From: a virus
Virus record (IMG/VR): IMGVR_UViG_3300034152_001163
Coordinates: 1-22,067 of that record
Direction: 5' to 3' (one strand)
Length of the DNA: 22,067 nt
Under the pieces are notes generated by a model that did not search any database, had not been told where the DNA came from, and saw only the letters and a program-made list of their open reading frames with translations. Every line of letters starts with the position of its first letter. Position 1 is the first letter of the stretch. Position numbers and translations under genes: made by a program. Shown piece after piece: positions 1-5,198 of this stretch.

Positions 1-1988
1 ATGGTTCAACTGGTACGACTGACAGGGACTTTTTTGGGCATGATAGACCTGGTTATAACGGCTATAGTATCGGTGCTTATGAGTATGTGAGAGATAATGT
101 CTGGATTGGTATAACCGGTGTTGATTCATCCTCTAGTTGTGATAGCTGTTACTCTCAAGGGCGTGTGCCAACAACTAATGATACTACAAGATTTAACGGA
201 AGTTCAGAAACAAGTTGGATTGTTGACGCTAATTTTTCTTGTTCGGAAATATTTGGCCAATTGAGTTTTGGGTTTGATATAGACCAAAACGGAAACAAAA
301 TAACAACATCGGGGGACCAGACTTGGCGCGGAGATGGAACTGGAACGCTCACTCTTGATGATACATGTGTTGTAAATGAGTCTGGAAGTGGAAGCGACAT
401 TTGGTCTGCAACAAATCAAGGCAATTACATTTTAGACGGGTTAACTTTAATACACAATTCTACAGGAGATGTCCAAAACTCTTCTAGTGATATAGCTAAA
501 GCTTATATCTTTGGAGACGACACTAATGATAGTGTTAAGGTTACTGGCTTAACAGTTATTAAAACAGAAAGCTTAAAACTTAGAGCTGGGGCACTTAATC
601 TAGTAACAGACCTTACGCAAACACTTGATGACTACGAGACAGATTCAATTGTTTTTGCTGCTAATACACGGTTTTATTTAGGTGATAATAGCGGCGATTA
701 TTATGTGATACAACCATCTGATAATACCGACACTTTAGAGATACCGGCTATTACATCGTTAAGTGGCTCGGGTCAATTACATATACAATCATTTGTGCTT
801 ACAGACCCATTGCGTATTGAGTTAATAGGTGATATTGAAGTTCCGATATTACAAGTAATTAAATACAGTAATGGTGGACCAATGGTGTTTGACCTTAACG
901 GGTATGATATAACTGCCAAAAACAGTGATGGTATACTGATGTACAATTCCAATTCTTTTAGCACCCTAGAGGTATATTTAGGTTCTGGAACTTTAGAGAC
1001 TAATTTTGTTAACGGTGGTAATTTAATTTTTGGTCGTTATTCAGATTTTTATTTTGAGTCTGCAACAATAAAAGCTACTGGTAATATTACAGCCGCTGTC
1101 AATTCTAACCTTATTAAGGGAACAGCTACACTTTTAAGTAATGGCACATCAAATAACACACTTACTTCTAACGGTGAAGAATGGCCTGCTATAACATTAA
1201 ACAAAACAAATAACGGCCTATCTCTTGCAGATAACTTAACAGCAACATCATTCACTGGTATTGATGGAAACTTTGATTTTAATGAAAAAAGAGTAATCCT
1301 ATCCGGTGATTTTGACTGGACAAGCGCAGACGCTTTAACCGCAGATTCAACTCTTGAATTTACCGCAAATGCTAATTTTATTGCAGACGGTGAAACGTTT
1401 GAAAGAATGGTTTTAACAGGTAGCCCAGAAATAACTTTTGATGACGCAGGGGCTATAACTTTTACAACCTATGTTTCTGGTGATTGGGATGGTGGTACTT
1501 TTAAATCTGATAGTCCTGGAAATGCTGCAGAAATTGTTGCTCCGCTTGGAATGACTGTTTTAAATATGACTGTAACCGATAACAATAATACTGGTGGTGA
1601 CAATATAGATGCTACAAGTGGTGGTGTTAATGGTGGAAATAACTCTGGATGGATTTTTCCTTGTGTAATTCCCGACACGTCTCGATACCGAAGAACAAAT
1701 GGGCAGCCGACATATATAGCTGCAATACTTATGAACTCAGATTCGTGCACTAAAAAATATCGTGGTTCATTAACAAATGCCGGTGTTGCTGCATTTTCAT
1801 ATAATGACGGCGGAAGCACAACTCCCAGAGCAATCTCTGGCTCGCCAAGTCAGTACTTAGCTACCGGAGCATGGTTTTTGCCTCTTACTGGTGCAGAAGC
1901 AACTCCTGGAACAGATTCTATTTTGGTATTAAGAATATATGCAGATGAAATCGATACATCACGAGCTTACAAAATAACTCTGGAGTAA
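1..1988 (+). CDS. Large beta-helix virion/adhesin-like protein, 5' end outside the window
   Basis: The reading frame is open from the first bases (first full codon at 3), so the GTG at 87 is internal and the gene begins upstream. The residues before it include RP, a spaced Tyr/Gly stretch and IGAYEY. This is the ending typical of right-handed parallel beta-helix proteins with a choice-of-anchor Q type C-terminus (family knowledge). The next ~630 residues are rich in Asn, Thr, Ser and Gly with many short alternating strands and no catalytic motif I recognise, which suits a second beta-solenoid region. The last ~60 residues (from about 1795) form a small beta domain that recurs in the next gene. 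The most likely role is a tail fibre, tail spike or other host-contact virion protein, inferred from composition and phage context. The protein ends 2 nt before the next start, so the two genes are probably co-transcribed. Confidence 0.7.
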   Translation, partial: GSTGTTDRDFFGHDRPGYNGYSIGAYEYVRDNVWIGITGVDSSSSCDSCYSQGRVPTTNDTTRFNGSSETSWIVDANFSCSEIFGQLSFGFDIDQNGNKITTSGDQTWRGDGTGTLTLDDTCVVNESGSGSDIWSATNQGNYILDGLTLIHNSTGDVQNSSSDIAKAYIFGDDTNDSVKVTGLTVIKTESLKLRAGALNLVTDLTQTLDDYETDSIVFAANTRFYLGDNSGDYYVIQPSDNTDTLEIPAITSLSGSGQLHIQSFVLTDPLRIELIGDIEVPILQVIKYSNGGPMVFDLNGYDITAKNSDGILMYNSNSFSTLEVYLGSGTLETNFVNGGNLIFGRYSDFYFESATIKATGNITAAVNSNLIKGTATLLSNGTSNNTLTSNGEEWPAITLNKTNNGLSLADNLTATSFTGIDGNFDFNEKRVILSGDFDWTSADALTADSTLEFTANANFIADGETFERMVLTGSPEITFDDAGAITFTTYVSGDWDGGTFKSDSPGNAAEIVAPLGMTVLNMTVTDNNNTGGDNIDATSGGVNGGNNSGWIFPCVIPDTSRYRRTNGQPTYIAAILMNSDSCTKKYRGSLTNAGVAAFSYNDGGSTTPRAISGSPSQYLATGAWFLPLTGAEATPGTDSILVLRIYADEIDTSRAYKITLE

Positions 1989-1990
1989 TT

Positions 1991-2377
1991 ATGAGCGTAT
2001 CAATCACAAGAGGTCAAGCCGCGACAATTACCGATGATGGAAGCGGAGCCATTACCCTTAACGATAAAGACGGTGGTGTTTATACCGGAACGACATTGAC
2101 AAATCAGGAGGTTTCTGCGCTTGTTTATGAAGATGGTGGAAGCCAGGCAGCATGGACGGTTTCTGGCGTTTTAACACACATATCAGGAAATAACTGGCAA
2201 CTACAACTTTCTGAGTCTGAAACAAATCAATCTGAAGCCTATGGAATTATAATGGTTGCTGCAGATGATATCGTTCCATACCAGTTAAACATTGTTTTTT
2301 CTGATAGTGCTGGTGGTGGTGGAGAGGTTGTCGGTGCAGGAGCTATGGCTATTTCAATGGGTCTTGCTCTCGCTTAA
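1991..2377 (+). CDS. Small beta-rich virion-associated protein sharing a domain with the upstream protein
   Basis: This 128-residue protein has a GGAG ribosome binding site at 1982-1985 overlapping the upstream stop, which fixes the ATG at 1991. Residues ~45-103 follow the same pattern as the C-terminus of the upstream protein: a DGG turn, a Gly-Asn/Ala-x-Trp strand, an L-x-x-x-E turn, then an I-x-V/I-x-A-D-D/E-I strand. A Gly4 linker and a hydrophobic Ala/Gly/Met/Leu tail end the protein. Phage receptor-binding and baseplate proteins often carry such small domains, so a tail accessory role is likely but not shown. Its last 29 nt overlap the convergent gene ending at 2349. No catalytic residues are visible. 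Confidence 0.65.
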   Translation: MSVSITRGQAATITDDGSGAITLNDKDGGVYTGTTLTNQEVSALVYEDGGSQAAWTVSGVLTHISGNNWQLQLSESETNQSEAYGIIMVAADDIVPYQLNIVFSDSAGGGGEVVGAGAMAISMGLALA

Positions 2378-2531
2378 CCCATTTTTCCCCAAAGCATTTC
2401 GGGCAGACTTGATTCGGCTTTTTTGGTTTCATTCCTGAACCTTTACAGCGAGGACATAATTTAAACCTGTTCTCGCTGTTTCTTTTTATTGCCCTATCTG
2501 CAATTTCATCAAGCCTCTTCCGGTTCATCAT
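2349..2531 (-). CDS. Small zinc-finger-like protein (DnaJ-type CxxCxGSG)
   Basis: A 60-residue protein. A longer reading from ATG 2543 exists, but the GGAAGGGA ribosome binding site lies just before the ATG-ATG pair at 2531/2528, so the inner start is preferred. It has two cysteine pairs, CPRCKGSG and CPKCFGEKW, spaced like the repeats of the DnaJ cysteine-rich domain, so it probably binds one zinc ion. It overlaps the upstream small gene by 23 nt and the convergent gene ending at 2377 by 29 nt. It is the last gene of the left array, and no recombination site is visible downstream. Function unknown; a protein- or nucleic-acid-binding adaptor is possible. Confidence 0.6.
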   Translation of the reverse strand: MMNRKRLDEIADRAIKRNSENRFKLCPRCKGSGMKPKKPNQVCPKCFGEKWVKREQDPLK

Positions 2532-2661
2532 ATTCCCTTCCATCGTCCCAATTAGGGCATCCTTCTGCCTGTTTTTTTGATTTACATTCTCTTATACATG
2601 TCCAGCATCTACCTATATCAGCAATTGCTATCCCGAATAAATTTTGTTGGATGTAATTCAT
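2509..2661 (-). CDS. Small Cys-rich hypothetical protein (50 aa)
   Basis: This ORF starts at ATG 2661 with AAAGAG six bases upstream and stops at TGA 2511-2509. Four cysteines (CWTC, a third five residues later, then CPNW) suggest a small metal-binding fold, and the C-terminus is acidic. It begins directly after the GTT box ending at 2674, the position of the first gene in a cassette, and overlaps the following gene. I do not recognise a family. Confidence 0.5.
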   Translation of the reverse strand: MNYIQQNLFGIAIADIGRCWTCIRECKSKKQAEGCPNWDDGREYDEPEEA

Positions 2662-2668
2662 ATCTCTT

Positions 2669-2702
2669 TATTTCTTACAACGTATTGCAAAGTGCATGCT
2701 GT
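2669..2702 (-). repeat. Recombination-site-like repeat (GTTGTAAG box)
   Basis: On the minus strand 2702-2676 matches 20140-20166 on the plus strand at 25 of 27 positions. The 15 bp ACGTTGTAAGAAATA (2683-2669) is identical to 20351-20365. It sits between the stop of one small gene and the SD of the next. The inner TGCA-CTT-TGCA is palindromic, but the left arm is poorly preserved, so this may be a degenerate attC. Confidence 0.6.
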
Positions 2703-3085
2703 TATTTTTTGTAGCAAGTACCACAATTCCAACAATAGCTATGATGTTCTCTCATTTCAGCCGAACACTCATCACAAGATAATGGCATACTTTTGCTGTT
2801 GGTGGATGTAAATTTTTCTTCCACCAGTTTAGCAAACTCATCAATTGCATCGTTTGAAATGTCCAATAGTTGCTCTAGTGCCTTATTCATCCATCCTTCC
2901 GCTGTAATACGACACCCATCTAAATGGGCATCTTTCGCCAATTCCAAGTACTGGAGCAATTTTGGGTTGCCTGTGTTGGTGGATGTAAGTTTTTCTTCCA
3001 CCAGTTTTAGGGCTGTGAATATAGACGGGTCGTATGATGTATCAACACAATTTCGTACAATCTCCCATGCATTTTCTAAATTCAT
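2702..3085 (-). CDS. Small two-part protein: helical N-domain plus C-terminal zinc ribbon
   Basis: The start is ATG 3085 because GGAGG lies 5 nt upstream (3091-3095); an in-frame TTG at 3097 is not needed. The 127-residue protein has a helical N-terminal half, two copies of a KLVEEK(L/F)TSTN segment, and a C-terminal ribbon with CDEC and CWNCGTC pairs. The linker NSKSMP just before the ribbon is encoded by 20 bp identical to DNA in the gene at 19796-20137. Family unknown. It looks assembled from interchangeable modules. Neighbours and spacing suit a cassette gene. Confidence 0.6.
   Translation of the reverse strand: MNLENAWEIVRNCVDTSYDPSIFTALKLVEEKLTSTNTGNPKLLQYLELAKDAHLDGCRITAEGWMNKALEQLLDISNDAIDEFAKLVEEKFTSTNSKSMPLSCDECSAEMREHHSYCWNCGTCYKK
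2799..3007 (-). repeat. Two 32-bp direct repeats, each able to form a hairpin, inside a gene
   Basis: Copies at 2799-2830 and 2976-3007 differ at one base (2812 versus 2989). Each contains TGGTGGA and TCCACCA as a perfect 7-bp inverted repeat. Both copies are in the same frame and encode LVEEKxTSTN. The outer part ACATCCACCA recurs on the minus strand at 3236-3246 and, in another frame, on the plus strand at 20832-20841. Confidence 0.8.
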
Positions 3086-3102
3086 TATAGCCTCCAATGA
3101 AA

Positions 3103-3142
3103 AATTTATTTACACTAACGTCTTGCCAATAACTGAAGTGTT
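3103..3142 (-). repeat. Recombination-site-like repeat (GTTAGTGTAAAT box)
   Basis: On the minus strand the stop codon is followed by ACACT, a short loop, then CGTTAGTGT, so the outer arms pair ACACT with AGTGT. The box is a variant of the GTTGGTGTAAAT box at 3380-3393 and 20606-20619. The inner arms are weak; a diverged attC-like site is possible. Confidence 0.5.
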
Positions 3143-3348
3143 TAATCCCATTCAAACCTTTTACAGTTTTGATTAAAGCAATGCAGTACATGGTATGCAT
3201 CGCCTCCACATTCAGGACATTTCGGTTTTGGCTTGTTGGTGGATGTGTTTTTGACTACCTTCGTTTTTCTGTGGCGTTCCGAATGGACACCTACCCAAAA
3301 ACAAACGTATGCCACTAATCCACAATATATTGAACCTGCCCAACTCAT
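3142..3348 (-). CDS. Small membrane-anchored zinc-ribbon protein
   Basis: The 68-residue protein starts at ATG 3348, with GGTGAT upstream as a modest SD. Residues ~2-20 are hydrophobic (a single membrane helix or uncleaved signal), followed by a basic stretch, a TSTNKPKPK linker and a C-terminal zinc ribbon CPECGG...C...NCK. The linker DNA shares ACATCCACCAACA with the neighbouring cassette gene. The likely topology is inner-membrane anchored with a cytoplasmic zinc ribbon (N-out/C-in by the positive-inside rule). Function unknown. Confidence 0.6.
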   Translation of the reverse strand: MSWAGSIYCGLVAYVCFWVGVHSERHRKTKVVKNTSTNKPKPKCPECGGDAYHVLHCFNQNCKRFEWD

Positions 3349-3376
3349 TTTATATCACCTACAAGTTAAAAGTTAA

Positions 3377-3470
3377 AAACATTTACACCAACGGTATGGC
3401 AAACGGGTGAAGTTAGCAGCCCGCAATAAGAGTACAAAGAGAATGATAAAAAACTGCGAGTGTTAAAAGT
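3377..3470 (-). repeat. Intergenic site with GTTGGTGTAAATG box
   Basis: On the minus strand 3393-3377 is identical over 17 bp to plus-strand 20606-20622. Upstream lie short inverted segments: CACCCG pairs with CG-TT-GGTG, and CGGG with CCCG. A clear left arm like those of the better sites was not found, so it may be eroded. The 122-bp gap 3349-3470 holds no other gene I can see. Confidence 0.5.
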
Positions 3471-3686
3471 TTAATTGCAATCGCTACTTCTTGCATAATT
3501 TTCCCCTTTGCCTGTTGTGTGTTGTAAAATTTTTTCTTCCTTAATTTCATTTGCGCAATTCAATGCATAGTTAAGGTAATCAACTATATGCTTTTCAGGA
3601 ACGAACCCTGCTGCACCTGCTTTTTTAACAATATTTTTTGCGCACTGTATATTTATTATTAATTCGTCAAGTTTTGTAAACGCCAC
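3471..3686 (-). CDS. Small hypothetical cassette protein (71 aa), distantly like the gene at 20650
   Basis: Starts at GTG 3686 with AAAGGAG 7 nt upstream, a leader almost the same as that of the gene at 4017. It is helical, with the pattern ELI...I..A...A..GFVPEKHIVDYLNYALNCANE. The protein at 20650-20865 has a similar layout (LINRHCAEN...FILVDYLSACLYAF), so the two may be members of one phage family of small helical proteins. No catalytic residues. It begins right after the attC-like site 3715-3771. Confidence 0.55.
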   Translation of the reverse strand: MAFTKLDELIINIQCAKNIVKKAGAAGFVPEKHIVDYLNYALNCANEIKEEKILQHTTGKGENYARSSDCN

Positions 3687-3714
3687 CTATAATCTCCTTT
3701 CAAAAAATTTTATT

Positions 3715-3771
3715 GCACACAACGTTCCGGCGCACACCGGATGCGTCAGTTTACGGTTGCGCCTGTTGTGC
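3715..3771 (-). repeat. attC-like recombination site, 57 bp
   Basis: Minus strand, in order: outer box GCACAAC (3771-3765), inner arm GGCGCA (3763-3758), a loop holding the TAA stop of the upstream gene, inner arm TGTGCGCC (3736-3729), spacer GGAAC, and outer box GTTGTGTGC (3723-3715). Inner arms pair over 6 bp and outer boxes pair with a bulge. Length, box order and the stop in the loop match integron attC sites. The boxes depart from the textbook GTTRRRY/RYYYAAC at one base. Confidence 0.75.
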
Positions 3772-4017
3772 GAAGTTCGGGTGGCCCTCCATAGTTTTCT
3801 GCCGCCCTTCTTCCGTAACATGAAACACATAGCTTTCGTTTACTTCGTCAAACGGATTGCGCCGTTTTTCCATAAGCCCTTTTGAAACAAGCGATTCCAA
3901 ATGCGGCATATCGCTATGACCAGGACCGGCAACAAAATTATTGCGATACGGCGAATCTTGATAATCCAACCCTAAACTATGACGCATAATACTCATTTCT
4001 CTCGGCGTGATTTCCAC
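3751..4017 (-). CDS. Small phage hypothetical protein, winged-helix-like (88 aa)
   Basis: Starts at GTG 4017 with AAGGAG six bases upstream. The order REMSIMRHSLGLD, YRNNFVAGPGH, LESLVSKGLM, then YVFHVTEEGRQ resembles a family of ~80-residue proteins widespread in phages and prophages (recognised by eye, not searched). The last part reads like the wing of a winged helix-turn-helix. The codons for its final residues double as the left arm of the attC-like site 3715-3771. It is the first gene after the leading-edge element 4070-4108. Confidence 0.65.
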   Translation of the reverse strand: MEITPREMSIMRHSLGLDYQDSPYRNNFVAGPGHSDMPHLESLVSKGLMEKRRNPFDEVNESYVFHVTEEGRQKTMEGHPNFAQQAQP

Positions 4018-4069
4018 AAATATCTCCTTTCGTGTGGGCGGCCTATAACTCAGAAAGCCACCCGGATTT

Positions 4070-4108
4070 CGTACAACTACTTCAATTATGCCCTATGTTC
4101 GCAATTGA
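4070..4108 (-). repeat. 39-bp leading-edge element, near-identical to 19270-19308
   Basis: The minus strand 4108-4070 matches plus strand 19270-19308 at 36 of 39 bases and ends in AGTAGTTGTACG. It covers the last codons and stop of the gene 4082-4270 and ends at the start of the left array. Its partner stands at the start of the right array. This is the position expected of an attI-like insertion site. An alternative is a duplicated gene tail carrying the site. Confidence 0.8.
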
Positions 4109-4270
4109 GTCTCTTTGAGCTGTTTTTCTGAACTTTATCTTTTCAGGATGAGATTCCGGATAGTCTGCCATTACCTTCTCAACTTTTTCAATACAAGTTT
4201 GCTTATATTTACATTGAAACTCTTTGCATCCAGGACATTTTTTTACTGGCTCAACTTCTTTTTTGGGCAT
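4082..4270 (-). CDS. Small Cys-containing hypothetical protein (62 aa)
   Basis: ATG 4270 lies 20 nt inside the end of the primase gene, which ties this gene to the replication operon rather than to the cassettes. It has a CPGC...C...C cluster near residues 12-26 in a Lys-rich context, then a charged C-terminus ending IANIGHN. The C-terminal codons form part of the 39-bp element repeated at 19270. Possibly a zinc-binding accessory of the replication genes; no family assigned. Confidence 0.6.
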   Translation of the reverse strand: MPKKEVEPVKKCPGCKEFQCKYKQTCIEKVEKVMADYPESHPEKIKFRKTAQRDSIANIGHN

Positions 4271-5198
4271 TCTGCTCCCTTTGTTTTAATACTATGTCAT
4301 TCCAGTCTCCGGTAACCGGAGGAAAAGCAACTATAACCTCAAATTTTCCATAAAGCCTTGTCGCTAATTTATATGCGCTGGCTTGCCCCTGAAAACTTTT
4401 ATCATTATCTCCAAATATCCAAACCGTTTTTATTCCATGAGGAGGAGTAAAAGTCTCCATAATCTTGTTCGATATTGTTGCCCACACAGGTACTTTAAAC
4501 AGGCTAGAAGCGGCCAAAGCAGTTTCGACTCCCTCTGCTACCCCTAGCACGTCTTTTGGGGCCTCAGCAAGTCGTATAGCGCAATTTTTAGCCTTTTGGG
4601 TTGTTGGAGTCATCTTCTTTGGGCTCTCAAGGTCTGCTTTCCGGTCTCCAGTTATATATGTTCGGTGAATACCAACAACCTTGCCGCCAAAGTTTTTAAC
4701 CAGAGACAGAATTGCCGGCTGGTATTCTTTTGTTTCTGAGCAATAGCATTTTGATGAAAATCTGACATCTTGAATCCCTTTGATGTCCAGGGCTCTTTTA
4801 TGGAAATATTTTGCTGCCTGGTCATAATATCTTCCCACCGGTATTCCGCTTTTCCATATCGAACGGATTAATTTTTTGACCTTTTCTTTTTCTTCAACTG
4901 CTTTTTTGTGTTCATCGCTATGAAAAAGGTCTACGCCAAGCTTTAGCGCAACAGTCTTTTTTGCTTCTCCAAAGTTTATGTTGAAAACTTTTTGCAGCAA
5001 ATCCCATCCGTCACCGGCTCCGCAGGTGTTGCAAATCCATGTCCCTCTGCCCTCCTGGTCATCAAATCTAAACCTGTGTCCATTCCTTCCTTTTCCGCAT
5101 ATCGGGCACGGTCCATGAGTTTGAGCGTTTTGTGGCACTTCAATACCCAGAAGGCTTAGAATTTCTGCCCATCTTCCAATTGCAAAGCTATTATCCAA
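4251..5198 (-). CDS. Phage DNA primase (zinc ribbon + Toprim)
   Basis: A 315-residue protein starting at TTG 5198, supported by GGAGG 6 nt upstream inside the end of the helicase gene (8-nt overlap). Residues 31-59 form a zinc ribbon (CPIC...CNTC) with the intervening RFDD segment seen in P4/T7-type primases. The C-terminal half has a Toprim core: AEGVETALAA (E222), IFGDNDKS (D264, D266) and GDWNDI. The protein should synthesise RNA primers on phage DNA at the replication fork. The helicase is a separate gene immediately upstream, so unlike T7 gp4 this is a primase without a fused helicase. It shares a transcript with that gene and with the small gene at 4270. Confidence 0.88.
   Translation of the reverse strand: MDNSFAIGRWAEILSLLGIEVPQNAQTHGPCPICGKGRNGHRFRFDDQEGRGTWICNTCGAGDGWDLLQKVFNINFGEAKKTVALKLGVDLFHSDEHKKAVEEKEKVKKLIRSIWKSGIPVGRYYDQAAKYFHKRALDIKGIQDVRFSSKCYCSETKEYQPAILSLVKNFGGKVVGIHRTYITGDRKADLESPKKMTPTTQKAKNCAIRLAEAPKDVLGVAEGVETALAASSLFKVPVWATISNKIMETFTPPHGIKTVWIFGDNDKSFQGQASAYKLATRLYGKFEVIVAFPPVTGDWNDIVLKQREQNAQKRS

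Larger units (their letters stand above)
2349..4108 (-). mobile_element. Left array of integron-like gene cassettes (leftward)
   Basis: Six small genes (4017-3751, 3686-3471, 3348-3142, 3085-2702, 2661-2509, 2531-2349) all read leftward. Before the first five there is a GTT-type box, on the minus strand ending at 4070, 3715, 3380, 3109 and 2674. The unit 3715-3771 folds exactly like an attC site. Most genes carry their own SD sequence, so each gene plus downstream site resembles an integron cassette. The array starts at the 39-bp element 4070-4108, which is repeated at the start of the right array. The row follows the primase operon and collides with the virion genes at 2377. No integrase is present. 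The cassette reading is inferred from architecture. Confidence 0.6.

Noticed and set aside
2349-4108. CRISPR array reading of the spaced repeats
   Set aside because: The repeats are unequal, 200-400 bp apart and separated by genes, not 25-40 bp spacers.
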